Part shown: positions 18,813 to 27,677 of the stretch, one piece after another | Layout of the letters: each line of letters starts with the position of its first letter | How positions within the stretch are numbered: position 1 is the stretch's first letter | Source: Hirschia sp. | Lineage (GTDB): Bacteria; Pseudomonadota; Alphaproteobacteria; Caulobacterales; Hyphomonadaceae | Assembly: GCA_002709235.1 (NCBI GenBank) | Contig: PAQI01000010.1 | Span: 77,672 to 141,671, forward strand | DNA length: 64,000 nucleotides | Reading direction: 5' to 3' | Made by a program: the position numbers and the translations under genes | The notes under the pieces: model-generated | The model's database searches: none | What the model saw: only the letters and a program-made list of their open reading frames with translations | Told to the model about the DNA's origin: nothing

Positions 18813-19448
18813 ATGCTGAATTATGTGTTTGGACTGAACGGTCGTCTGGGGCGGCTTGGCTGGTGGCTTCTGACGTCACTGGTTGTTCCGGGGATCATGC
18901 TGCTGGGCGTGATACCATTGGTTGGTTCGGCGGAGTCGCTGAAGGGGTTGAGCGAAACCCAGCAGCAGATCCTCGTGCATGCCATCACCAATTGGAACAT
19001 GGACCGTGTTGAGGCGCTGACTTCACCGGCATTCGCGAACGCCCTGCATATATTTGCCGGCTTTGTGATCGTAGCGCAGTGGATCAGCTTTTCAGCGACC
19101 TTTCGCCGGTTTCACGACCGCAACAAATCCGGCGTCTGGTATTTTATCAGCCTGATCCCCATCATCGGGCCAATCTGGCTTCTCATTGAGTGCGGGTTCA
19201 TGAGCAGCGTGGATATTGGCAATGCCTATGACCGCGTGAGTGGCGACCAGATCGAGAGCAAGGTGTTCAAATCGCTGAGCGAGAGCCTGGATGCGGAAAT
19301 CGCGCTGCGTCGGTCTGTGGATGGCCTGAAGGTGGATGTCAGCTCGACCAAGCCAAAGGCCAAAGCGTCGCAAAACAGGCCACAAACCCAGCTAGTGACG
19401 CATGGGGCTGGACCCAGGACATCCTTCGGACGTCGTCGCACTGTCTAG
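18813..19448 (+). CDS. DUF805 inner-membrane protein
   Basis: A 211-residue membrane protein. The start MLNYVFGLNGRLGRLGWW at 18813 is chosen because GGGGAGGGG lies upstream and because DUF805 proteins begin close to this motif. The GRLGRLGWW opening, RRFHDRNKSGVWYFISLIPIIGPIW and following helix are diagnostic. About four hydrophobic segments are visible, then a basic, proline- and lysine-rich tail of about 40 residues. The function of the family is unknown. Its stop codon TAG overlaps the stop codon of the convergent dctM gene (CTAG, 19445-19448). Confidence 0.9.
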   Translation: MLNYVFGLNGRLGRLGWWLLTSLVVPGIMLLGVIPLVGSAESLKGLSETQQQILVHAITNWNMDRVEALTSPAFANALHIFAGFVIVAQWISFSATFRRFHDRNKSGVWYFISLIPIIGPIWLLIECGFMSSVDIGNAYDRVSGDQIESKVFKSLSESLDAEIALRRSVDGLKVDVSSTKPKAKASQNRPQTQLVTHGAGPRTSFGRRRTV

Positions 19449-21034
19449 CGCATCACCAGTTGCGGGATCAGGATGACCGCAAGCAGGCCGATGGCCTGTA
19501 GCGCGATGAAGGGGATGGCACCGCGCCAGATATCCGGTGTTGTCACTGATGGCGGGGCCGAGCCCTTCAGGTAGAACAGTGCAAAGCCGAAGGGCGGCGT
19601 CAGGAATGACGTCTGCAGGTTCATTGCGATCAGAACGCCCAGCCAGATCGGATCAGCGCCAAGCGCGATCAGGGGCGGCGCGACCAGTGGCACGATGATG
19701 AACACGATCTCCAGGAAATCGAGGAAGAAGCCGAGCACGAACACGGCAATCATTGTGAAGGCCAATGCGCCCCACAGACCGCCGGGGGCCTGTTTCAATA
19801 GTTCCTCGACGAAGACATCCCCGCCCAGTTCGCGGAAGACGATGGAAAACAAGGACGCGCAGATAAGGATGAGGAACACCATTGAGGTGACTTCCGCTGC
19901 GCCCTTCAGCGAGACATCCAGGGTTTTCGCCTTGAACAGGGCCACCAGGGCACCGATCAGACCGATGGGAATGATGATCGTCACCGCTACCGCGATGAGG
20001 TGGCCGGTCATTGTTGTAGTGAAAAACTCCGAAGGAGGATCCTGCGGTGTCAGACCGCCGACAATGCCCAGCTTGATCAACCAGACCAGTGCGATCAGGA
20101 AGAGAAGTGCGCCTGCGCCAGCGAGGCTTGCGGTATAGGTCCAGCCCCGTTTGGCTTCATCCAGCCGTGTGCGGGCACCAGCCAGCAAGGTGGCACCAAT
20201 CGCGCCGACGGAGGCTGCTTCTGTAGGGGAAGTGAAACCGCCGAGAATGGAACCAAGCACCGACAGGATAAGCACCAGCGGCGCGCCGAATGCGAACACA
20301 GTGCGCGATAGTGGCACGTCGTCGGCATCGGCGATTTGCTGCGCAGTGCGCGCTGGCATCAGGCCGGGTTTCAGCACCGACATGAGCGCGATGTAACTCA
20401 GATAGAGCCCGACAAGGATCAGGCCAGGTATCAGGGCACCAGAAAACAGGTCACCGGCCGAAACTGGAGAAGGTGGAAGGCCGCTGGCCTGGCGTGCTTG
20501 TGCGTTGGCATTGGAGATCGCATCGGCCAGGACGATCAGCACGATCGAGGGCGGAATGATCTGGCCCAGCGTACCGGATGCGGCGATGACGCCGGTGGAA
20601 ATGCGCTTGTCATAGCCCTGAGACAACATGGAGGGCAGAGCGATCAGCGACATGGTGACAACGGTTGCGCCGACAATGCCAGTGGAGGCGGCCAGCAATG
20701 CGCCCACGAGAATGACCGAATAGCCCAACCCGCCGCGCACGCCCGACAGCATGCGTCCGGCAGCTTCCAGCAGGTCTTCAGCCACACGTGATTTTTCAAG
20801 CACGACCCCCATCAGCACAAAGAGCGGGATGGCGGCGAGGACCTGGTTGGACATATTGCCCAATATACGGCCGGGCCAGAAGATCAGGGCGCGCGGCTCG
20901 AATACATCCAGGCCGATCCCGATACCTGCAAATGCGAGCGCGATGCCGCCAAGGGTCAGCGCGACATGATAGCCGCCCAGAAGGGCGATGAACGCCGCAG
21001 CGAACATCAGTAGGTGCAGGTTATCAGCGATCAT
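19445..21034 (-). CDS. dctM: TRAP transporter large permease (DctM family)
   Basis: The 529-residue large membrane subunit of a tripartite ATP-independent periplasmic transporter, which moves a carboxylate-type substrate with sodium. It carries about 13-14 hydrophobic segments, with IPLFVLMGVVLEKSRVAEDLLEAAGRMLSGVRGGLGYSV and the STGIVGATVVTMSLIALPSMLSQGYD and GTLGQIIPPSIVLIVLAD regions typical of DctM. It is longer than the usual ~430 residues, with extra segments in the middle, as in the TAXI-unrelated "mannitol/chloroaromatic" subgroup. Its start overlaps the dctQ stop by four bases. Confidence 0.93.
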   Translation of the reverse strand: MIADNLHLLMFAAAFIALLGGYHVALTLGGIALAFAGIGIGLDVFEPRALIFWPGRILGNMSNQVLAAIPLFVLMGVVLEKSRVAEDLLEAAGRMLSGVRGGLGYSVILVGALLAASTGIVGATVVTMSLIALPSMLSQGYDKRISTGVIAASGTLGQIIPPSIVLIVLADAISNANAQARQASGLPPSPVSAGDLFSGALIPGLILVGLYLSYIALMSVLKPGLMPARTAQQIADADDVPLSRTVFAFGAPLVLILSVLGSILGGFTSPTEAASVGAIGATLLAGARTRLDEAKRGWTYTASLAGAGALLFLIALVWLIKLGIVGGLTPQDPPSEFFTTTMTGHLIAVAVTIIIPIGLIGALVALFKAKTLDVSLKGAAEVTSMVFLILICASLFSIVFRELGGDVFVEELLKQAPGGLWGALAFTMIAVFVLGFFLDFLEIVFIIVPLVAPPLIALGADPIWLGVLIAMNLQTSFLTPPFGFALFYLKGSAPPSVTTPDIWRGAIPFIALQAIGLLAVILIPQLVMR

Positions 21035-21714
21035 GCGTGTGGCTCGGCATTGTCGGCCAGCGCTGGTGCAGGTGTGTCTGTCAGGCCCGCAATGATGCAG
21101 GCCGAGCGCACGGCATTGGACCAGCCCTGTAGGATCATCGAGACAGCAAAAACAGGCACAAGTGTCTTGAACAGGAAGCTGAACGGCAGGCCGTCAGTCT
21201 CACGCGAGAGTTCGAGACGACCGTTTGCTGAGCCCCAGCTATAGGACAATTGCGGCGCATAGGCGTGGAGGATGAGAATCATCAAAGGAAACAGAAAGAG
21301 GAGGGTTCCTGCCAGATCGACCATCGCTTTGCGTTTGAGATCCATGCCTGCAAACAGGATATCGACGCGAACATGAGCGGAGGTCTGCAACGCACCGGCA
21401 CTGGCGAGCATGAAACATCCGGCAAATGCGTATATCCACAACTCCCGAGCCCAGCCGAAACCGATGCCATAGACATAGCGCATGATGACATTGGCCAGCA
21501 TGGCTGCTGCCATGAACAGTCCCAGCCATCCTGCAATCTTCAGCAGGGCGCGGCTGACGGCATCGATCCTGTCAGAGACAAACAGGGATGGTCCCGCCAG
21601 CCTGTCTCGCAGGAACAGGATAAGTAGTGGCAGGATCAGCAGAGGTGACAGGACGAGGCCCGCCATTTGCAGGAAGCCGCCGAGCGCCAGAGCGATGGGA
21701 GAGAGTGCATCCAT
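21031..21714 (-). CDS. dctQ: TRAP transporter small permease (DctQ family)
   Basis: A 227-residue four-helix membrane subunit that pairs with DctM. The core MLANVIMRYVYGIGFGWARELWIYAF and SAHVRVDILF motifs are characteristic of DctQ. An extra N-terminal hydrophobic segment (about 8-35) makes it longer than the ~170-residue average. It lies 15 bases after dctP and overlaps dctM by four, so the three genes form one operon. Confidence 0.9.
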   Translation of the reverse strand: MDALSPIALALGGFLQMAGLVLSPLLILPLLILFLRDRLAGPSLFVSDRIDAVSRALLKIAGWLGLFMAAAMLANVIMRYVYGIGFGWARELWIYAFAGCFMLASAGALQTSAHVRVDILFAGMDLKRKAMVDLAGTLLFLFPLMILILHAYAPQLSYSWGSANGRLELSRETDGLPFSFLFKTLVPVFAVSMILQGWSNAVRSACIIAGLTDTPAPALADNAEPHA

Positions 21715-21729
21715 ACGAGGTGGGTCTCT

Positions 21730-22908
21730 TTAAAGACCGGCCTTGCGGGCGGCGTAATAGGCACCTTCAGAAAACGCACCAGCGACTTCCATGGATTTCA
21801 TGGCGTTTTCAAAGCTCTCATAGATGCGTTTTTCAAGGTCTCCGGCGGAGGCAGCTTGCGCGCGGACATCGGCTGAGATCTCTCTTGCCTTAGCGAGCAC
21901 ATCATCAGGATAGGTGCGCAGCTGGACTCCGTGTTCTTCGGTGAGAGTCTTGAGGGCGCGCGCGTTCTGATAGGTGAATTCACCGATGGAGCGATGATTG
22001 GTTTCCGAACAGACGGATTTGATGATTTCCTGCTGAATAGGTGTGAACTCGTCCCAGACCTTGCGGTTGATACCTAGCGCGAGGGCAGCGCCGGGCTCCT
22101 GGAAGCCGGGGCCATAATAATAGGGCGCTTCCTGATAGAAGCCGAGGGCAAGATCGTTCCACGGGCCGACCCATTCAGTTGCGTCGATCGTGCCGGACTG
22201 GAGGGCCTGATAGATCTCGCCGCCGGGAATGACTTCGGAAGCCCCGCCAAGTCCGCGAATGACTTCGCCTCCAAGGCCGGGAATGCGCATCTTGAGACCC
22301 TGGAAATCGTCCAGAGAATTGATCTCGCGGCGAAACCAGCCGCCGGTCTGACAGCTAGTGTTCGTACACTGGAAGGAGATGACACCAAACTGACCTGACA
22401 ATTCCTCCCAAAGGGCCTGTCCGCCGCCAAAGTCGATCCAGCCCATCATTTCTGCTGCGGTCATTCCAAATGGAACAGCGCAGTAGAAGGGGAAGGCGGG
22501 GGATTTGTTCTGCCAGTAATATTCCGCGCCGTGATACATGTCGGCGGCACCGGTGGCGACATCATCGAAAGCTTGAAGGGCGGGTGAGAACTCTCCGGCG
22601 GCATAGACCTTCACTTCAAGCTCGCCTTCGGTAAGTTCGCCAATGCGGCGGCCGATATATTCGGCAGCGGTACCAAGACCCGGCAGGCCTTTTGGCCATG
22701 TTGTCACCATGGTCAGGCGTTTGGCACGCTTGCGCTGGACGGCGGGGGCGGATGGATCGCCGCAATCGGCAGCACTGCCCTTGTCGCCACAGGCCGCTAG
22801 TGTGGCTGCCGCAGCACCAAGTCCCAGCCCCTTGATCAGTCGACGACGACTTGGTGTCTCATCCGTCGGCTTGACCGGTTCCGGATTTGTAATTGTCTTG
22901 TCCGCCAT
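21730..22908 (-). CDS. dctP: TRAP transporter substrate-binding protein (DctP family), Tat-exported lipoprotein
   Basis: The 392-residue solute-binding subunit. The N-terminus has a twin-arginine motif SRRRLIKG (20-27) and a hydrophobic stretch ending ATLAAC with Cys40, so it looks like a Tat-exported lipoprotein. The DctP fold is shown by the GELEVKVYAAGEFSPALQAFDDVATGAADM region, the SLDDFQGLKMRIPGLGGEVIRGLGGA selectivity region with its conserved arginine, and WVGPWNDLALGF. It resembles binding proteins of the mannitol/chloroaromatic-compound subgroup, but the ligand cannot be read from sequence. Confidence 0.92.
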   Translation of the reverse strand: MADKTITNPEPVKPTDETPSRRRLIKGLGLGAAAATLAACGDKGSAADCGDPSAPAVQRKRAKRLTMVTTWPKGLPGLGTAAEYIGRRIGELTEGELEVKVYAAGEFSPALQAFDDVATGAADMYHGAEYYWQNKSPAFPFYCAVPFGMTAAEMMGWIDFGGGQALWEELSGQFGVISFQCTNTSCQTGGWFRREINSLDDFQGLKMRIPGLGGEVIRGLGGASEVIPGGEIYQALQSGTIDATEWVGPWNDLALGFYQEAPYYYGPGFQEPGAALALGINRKVWDEFTPIQQEIIKSVCSETNHRSIGEFTYQNARALKTLTEEHGVQLRTYPDDVLAKAREISADVRAQAASAGDLEKRIYESFENAMKSMEVAGAFSEGAYYAARKAGL

Positions 22909-22955
22909 ATCGCCCTCCCTGACGCCCGCCTGGCCTGAACAGGCTTGCTGGCTGT

Positions 22956-23732
22956 CTATATGTAATCCTGCTCGGTCATACGACGCCAGTTCTCACCGTC
23001 AAACATTTCCAGAGGGCCGAAGTCGGTCTTGTAACCCATTTTGGGTGAATTCTTGACCCAGTATCCAAGGTAGACATAGGGCAGGTGAAGTTCCTGAGCG
23101 AGCCGGATGTGGCTTAGAATCATGTGAACACCGAGGCTACGGCGATCTTCTTCAGGACGGTAGAATGAATAGACCATCGACAGGCCGTCGCGCAGGATGT
23201 CGGTCAGTGCGGCGGCGATCAGTGGACCATCTGGATAGTCCGGTTCCGGTTCACCGCGATATTCAAAGACGACCGTGCGCACGGGGCTGGCGTCAACCAT
23301 GTTGACATAGTCCCGCAGCTCCATCTCATTCATGCCACCATCGGAGTGGCGGCTGTCCAGATAGCGTTTCAGCAGACGGAACTGCTCACGCGATGCGGCG
23401 GCCCGTTGAGGTGTGCGTTGCAGATCCTGATTGCGCTTCTCGATCTTGCGCCAGCGCCTCTTCCATTCGAAATCATCAACCACGATCCTCACGGACTTGC
23501 AGGCATTGCAACCGGCGCAGGCCGGGCGATAGGCGATTGTCTGGGAACGGCGAAAGCCCGACCGGGTAAGGCTGTCATTGAGCGGGACGGCACCATCAGT
23601 CGTCAGGCTCGCAAAGACCTTCCGCTCGGATTTATCCGGCAGATAGGGGCACGGTTGCGGGGACGTCACATAGAATTTGAGACGTTTCGCAAACGCGGTC
23701 GGGATAAGTGGTGAGGATTCAGATTCCTTCAT
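22956..23732 (-). CDS. bpt: Aspartate/glutamate leucyltransferase (arginyltransferase family)
   Basis: Transfers leucine from Leu-tRNA to proteins with N-terminal Asp or Glu, marking them for ClpS/ClpAP in the N-degron pathway. The 258-residue protein shows the ATE N-terminal cysteine-rich part (CPYLPDKSERKVFASL, SQTIAYRPACAGCNACKSVRI) and the C-terminal GNAT-like part (DGLSMVYSFYRPEEDRRSLG, YVYLGYWVKNSPKMGYKTDF). Length is typical of bacterial Bpt. The start lies nine bases after the SLC13 gene stop, so the two may be cotranscribed without an obvious functional tie. Confidence 0.95.
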   Translation of the reverse strand: MKESESSPLIPTAFAKRLKFYVTSPQPCPYLPDKSERKVFASLTTDGAVPLNDSLTRSGFRRSQTIAYRPACAGCNACKSVRIVVDDFEWKRRWRKIEKRNQDLQRTPQRAAASREQFRLLKRYLDSRHSDGGMNEMELRDYVNMVDASPVRTVVFEYRGEPEPDYPDGPLIAAALTDILRDGLSMVYSFYRPEEDRRSLGVHMILSHIRLAQELHLPYVYLGYWVKNSPKMGYKTDFGPLEMFDGENWRRMTEQDYI

Positions 23733-23741
23733 GTGCGCAGT

Positions 23742-25601
23742 TTATGCCGGAATGATGCCAATACGCCAACTGGCATATAGCGAAAAGACAAACCATAAAA
23801 GCAGAACCAGCGGTGTACCGAACTTCAGGAAGTCGGAAAAGCGGTAGTGGCCGGGGCCCATGACGAGCAGGTTTGTCTGATATGCGATGGGCGTGGCGAA
23901 GGCGCAATTGGATGCGTAGATCACTGTCAACACGAAGAAAACCGGATCGAGCCCCATCTCATTGGCCGTCGAAATCGCAATTGGTGTGAAAATCACGGCG
24001 GTCGCGGAGTTGGACAGGACGTTGGTGACGAGGGCGATGACCAGGAACATCAATGATAATATGGCAACCGGTCCATAGGGCGATGCGACTGCAACTGTCT
24101 GCTGGGCAATGAAGTCTGCCGCACCTGTGACCTGCAAAGCCGTCCCCATCGCCAATGCGGCACCGATGAGGAGGAATATACGGATGTCCAGCGCGCGCAC
24201 GGCCTGACGGATGTTCAGACAATTGGTTGCGATCATGGCCACGGCACCCAGCAAGGATGCAATCAGAATATCGGTCAGACCGAATGCTGCGGCTATGACA
24301 ACGCTCAAGGCGATCGTGCGGGCAATGACAGCCTTTTGCGGGTCGGGCAGGTCTGTGCGTGACCAGTCAAGCAATAGAAGGTCACGGTCTGGCCTGAGAT
24401 CGTCCAGCGCTTCTGGGGTTCCACAAAGCAATAAAGTGTCACCGGCTTCGAGGCGGATTTCACCCAGCCTTGCCCGGATCATGCGCGAGCGACGCTGGAC
24501 CCCCAAGACCACAGCACCCTGGCTGTCGGCATGTCCCAGCGTATCGATCTGGCGCTGGATCAGGCGCGAACCTGGGGCCACGATGGCTTCGGTGAGAGAT
24601 AGCGTCGGGGCTTTGGTATTGTCCGGATCACGGTTTTCCAGGTTTGAGTACCAGATCGAGTGCAGCAGTTTCGGCTTGCGGGAAAAGGCTTCGGTCAGCG
24701 ATTTTCGTGTGGCGGCCACGATTACCAGATCACCCGGAGACAGGCTCATCTCCTCGAAGGGGGGAAGGAAGGTCTCGCCGCCGCGCTGGATCATGCGCAC
24801 GGTTATGTTTGGAAGGTCAGGAAACATGCCGGCCACTGCGGTATGGCCCTGCATGGGGTGTCCGCGGGAAATCTCGATCTGGGCGATGAACTGTTTGCCG
24901 GAGCCTTCCTTGGACTTGGAGCCCTCCTGATCGCGTTGGGGCAACAGGATCGGGGCAAAGACCAGTATGTAGAGCATGCCGACCGCACCGAGCAGCAAGC
25001 CAACCGGAGCCTGCTGGAAGAAACCAAGCGAATATTGTCCATTGGTCAGTTCAGTCAGCTTGTCGGCGGCGAGCAGGTTTGTGGATGACCCGATGAGCGT
25101 GGTCATCCCGGCCAGAACGGACACAAAGCTGAGCGGGATCAGCAATCGGGAGGGGGCGGTTCCCATGCGCTGGGCGATCGCGCCCATGATCGGTAGGAAC
25201 ATCACCACGACGGGCGTGTTGTTGATGAAGGCTGATGTGACGAAGACCGCGAGGAAGACGCCGACCAGGGTCATGCGTGGATGGTGGTCATAGCTTCTCA
25301 GCAGCCGCCGCGATGGGCCATCCAGCGCGCCGGTCTGGAATAGTGCCTGCCCCACGACAAGCAGGGCCATGATGGTGATGAGGGCGCTATTGCCAAATCC
25401 TCTCAATAGCAGATCTGCCTGCACACGCTGTCCAGCTGCATCGACGGCGAAGGGAAGGGAGAACACCACCAGCAGGATGGTGATAAGACCGACGGATACC
25501 AGTTCCATCGAGAATCGGTCGCTCATGTAAAGCAGTATCGCGAGCAGGACGACCGAGATCGAAATCCACATCGTGAATGCGACGGCGATGGAAGTGAACA
25601 T
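23742..25601 (-). CDS. SLC13 family permease with two TrkA-C (RCK_C) domains
   Basis: A 619-residue inner-membrane transporter of the divalent anion:Na+ symporter (DASS) superfamily. The membrane part is split: helices 1-220 with the INNTP and GSSTN motifs, then a cytoplasmic insert of two TrkA-C domains (about 240-308 and 330-410), then the second half with SNSATAVIFTPIA and YQTNLLVMGPG. TrkA-C domains bind small ligands and probably gate transport. Relatives carry sulfate, citrate or dicarboxylates; the substrate here is unknown. A start ten codons in (MWISISVV) is also plausible. Confidence 0.92.
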   Translation of the reverse strand: MFTSIAVAFTMWISISVVLLAILLYMSDRFSMELVSVGLITILLVVFSLPFAVDAAGQRVQADLLLRGFGNSALITIMALLVVGQALFQTGALDGPSRRLLRSYDHHPRMTLVGVFLAVFVTSAFINNTPVVVMFLPIMGAIAQRMGTAPSRLLIPLSFVSVLAGMTTLIGSSTNLLAADKLTELTNGQYSLGFFQQAPVGLLLGAVGMLYILVFAPILLPQRDQEGSKSKEGSGKQFIAQIEISRGHPMQGHTAVAGMFPDLPNITVRMIQRGGETFLPPFEEMSLSPGDLVIVAATRKSLTEAFSRKPKLLHSIWYSNLENRDPDNTKAPTLSLTEAIVAPGSRLIQRQIDTLGHADSQGAVVLGVQRRSRMIRARLGEIRLEAGDTLLLCGTPEALDDLRPDRDLLLLDWSRTDLPDPQKAVIARTIALSVVIAAAFGLTDILIASLLGAVAMIATNCLNIRQAVRALDIRIFLLIGAALAMGTALQVTGAADFIAQQTVAVASPYGPVAILSLMFLVIALVTNVLSNSATAVIFTPIAISTANEMGLDPVFFVLTVIYASNCAFATPIAYQTNLLVMGPGHYRFSDFLKFGTPLVLLLWFVFSLYASWRIGIIPA

Positions 25602-25734
25602 GAATGTCCCGTTGCGGCGCCCGCTGTTTTCCGCTCAAGAAAATCAAGCGGGATCAGGCTGTTCAATAATTGATGATAGGCGAATGCAGGGCCCTGCGCA
25701 AAGCCCTGATTTAATGTTGCTGTTGTCAGGCGTG

Positions 25735-26652
25735 CTAAAGTGAATGTTCGGCAGGCATGACAGGCGCCTCGCGAAGCAGCACGATCGAAATCCTGCGATT
25801 GCCCGGCAGATCGGGGTCATCCGCATAAAGTGGTTCTGAACCAGCCTTGCCGGATACCTGATAGATTCGGTCCGCATCCAGCCCGGATTTGGACAGGATC
25901 TTTCGCGCTGCGTTGGCGCGTTCCGATGACAGATCCCAGTTGGAATAATCTTCAATGCCGGAAGGGCGTGTGTCGGTGTGGCCGGAGATGGACACCCTGT
26001 TCGGCAGGCGCATGATGACTTCTGACACCGCTGCCAGCAGTTTTTCGGTGCGTGGGAGCGGTTGAGCGGATGCCTGAGCAAACATGGCGCGGCCTTCCTG
26101 GTCCACCAGCTGAATGCGCATGCCTTCCGGAGTCTGGTCGATGATCAGGTGCTTTGACAGCTCGGCAAGGTCTGGCATGTCCATCATGGCCTGGCGCAGC
26201 GATTGTTCAGCGCGGTCAAACTCGGCCTGCTCACGCATGGCGAGGGCCTTGTTCATGGAGCTTTGCGAGATGTCTTCCGCATCGCTTGCAGTCGCCTTGG
26301 TTTCTGACTCGCTCTTGTTGGATTCCGATGTGCGGCGCTTGGACTGGCTTTGCTGGCTTTCGGGCATGGGTCGGTTGGTGCCGCCATGACGCGAGCCGTC
26401 CTTCTGGAAACTTGTTCCGCCCAGCATACCGCCGGCACCCTGATTGGATTTGGAGACCGATGCCGGTGCGAAATAGTCAGCGATACCGCGTTTCTGGTCT
26501 GGGGAGGTCGTGTTGATCAGCCACATCAGCAGGAAGAACGCCATCATGGCTGTCACGAAGTCGGCATATGCCACCTTCCATGCGCCACCGTGATGGCCGC
26601 CCGCCACCTTCTTGACCTTCTTGATGATGATCGGACGTTTATTGTCTGTCAT
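25735..26652 (-). CDS. motB: Flagellar motor stator protein MotB
   Basis: A 305-residue stator protein. It starts with a basic cytoplasmic tail (KRPIIIKKVKKVAGGHHGGAWK), then one membrane helix with the proton-carrying Asp31 in VAYADFVTAMMAFFLLMWLI, the plug region just after (PDQKRGIADYF), and a C-terminal OmpA-like peptidoglycan-binding domain with VSISGHTDTRPSG and LSSERANAARKILSKSGL. A Ser/Lys-rich linker of about 70 residues sits between. motA is not adjacent, as in Caulobacter, where motA and motB are unlinked. The upstream region holds TTAACC half sites resembling CtrA boxes. Confidence 0.96.
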   Translation of the reverse strand: MTDNKRPIIIKKVKKVAGGHHGGAWKVAYADFVTAMMAFFLLMWLINTTSPDQKRGIADYFAPASVSKSNQGAGGMLGGTSFQKDGSRHGGTNRPMPESQQSQSKRRTSESNKSESETKATASDAEDISQSSMNKALAMREQAEFDRAEQSLRQAMMDMPDLAELSKHLIIDQTPEGMRIQLVDQEGRAMFAQASAQPLPRTEKLLAAVSEVIMRLPNRVSISGHTDTRPSGIEDYSNWDLSSERANAARKILSKSGLDADRIYQVSGKAGSEPLYADDPDLPGNRRISIVLLREAPVMPAEHSL

Positions 26653-26709
26653 TGTGGCAAGTCGCTTCTGCGGCTGGGTAAAATCTCACTCAGCTGGGAT
26701 CATAGACGA

Positions 26710-26760
26710 AACAGGGTTAAGGCCCGGTGGACGAAAACTGAAAGCGTGGTTAACCCTGTT
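26710..26760. promoter_or_regulatory. 11-base inverted repeat between divergent motB and dehydrogenase genes
   Basis: AACAGGGTTAA (26710-26720) is repeated inverted as TTAACCCTGTT (26750-26760) with a 29-base spacer. Each arm contains TTAACC, the half site of the cell-cycle regulator CtrA. It could be a regulator site or a hairpin in either transcript. Confidence 0.45.
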
Positions 26761-26795
26761 GTTTAAATTTGCTGCAAACACAGGGAGCAAGCGTC

Positions 26796-27677
26796 ATGGC
26801 GCGATGCACATTTCTCGGTCTGGGCGTCATGGGGGCGCCAATGGCGGGCTGGTTGCAACGCAAGGGTCATGACGTGACGGTCTGGAACCGGACAATATCC
26901 AGAGCGCAGACATGGTGCGATGATCATGGCGGCAAGACTGCTGTAACGCCTGATGCAGCGATTACAGAGGCTCAATTCATCTTCATGTGCCTGGGCGACG
27001 ATCCTGATGTCCGCAAAGTGTTTGACGCGTTTGAACCGGGATTGCGCGAGGGCGTGATTGTGGTCGACCACACCACGGCATCGCCTGAGCTGGCGCGAGA
27101 ATTATATGAGCGATGTGCAGCGAAAGGTGCCGCATTTATCGATGCCCCGGTCTCTGGCGGGCAGGCAGGCGCGCAGAATGGTCAGGTCACGATCATGGCA
27201 GGTGGTGATCAGCCAGCCTTTGACAAGGCCGCGCCGATCATGGACGCTTACGCCAAACAGATGACATTGATCGGTGAGGCGGGCGCTGGCCAGCTTGCCA
27301 AATGTGTCAACCAGATCTGCATTGCCGGCATTGTCGAGGGACTCGCCGAAGGTCTGCACTTTGCCAAAAGGGCGGGGCTGGACGAAGCAAAGGTGATTGA
27401 AGCGATTTCCAAGGGGGCCGCACAAAGCTGGCAGATGGAAAATCGCTGGGAAACCATGACGCGCGGTCATTATGAGCATGGCTTTGCAATTGACTGGATG
27501 CGCAAGGATCTGAGGATTGCACTCGAACATGCCCGCAAGTCCGGTGCTCGTCTGCCGGTCGCCGCACTGGTCGATCAGTTCTACGCCGATGTGCAGGGGA
27601 TGGGCGGTAATCGCTGGGACACATCAAGCCTGCTCGCCCGATATGAAACGCCAGGAGCTGCTGCCAATGACGCTTGA
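26796..27677 (+). CDS. NAD(P)-dependent beta-hydroxyacid dehydrogenase (3-hydroxyisobutyrate dehydrogenase family)
   Basis: A 293-residue oxidoreductase. The start at 26796 (MARCTFLGLG) places the Rossmann motif GLGVMG at the N-terminus, as is standard, with GGGAGC upstream. Further signatures are the substrate-binding FIDAPVSGGQAGAQNG and the catalytic lysine in GAGQLAKCVNQI. The family includes 3-hydroxyisobutyrate dehydrogenase, tartronate semialdehyde reductase and related enzymes; sequence alone does not settle which. The stop overlaps the start of pgl by 11 bases, so the two are translationally coupled. Confidence 0.9.
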   Translation: MARCTFLGLGVMGAPMAGWLQRKGHDVTVWNRTISRAQTWCDDHGGKTAVTPDAAITEAQFIFMCLGDDPDVRKVFDAFEPGLREGVIVVDHTTASPELARELYERCAAKGAAFIDAPVSGGQAGAQNGQVTIMAGGDQPAFDKAAPIMDAYAKQMTLIGEAGAGQLAKCVNQICIAGIVEGLAEGLHFAKRAGLDEAKVIEAISKGAAQSWQMENRWETMTRGHYEHGFAIDWMRKDLRIALEHARKSGARLPVAALVDQFYADVQGMGGNRWDTSSLLARYETPGAAANDA

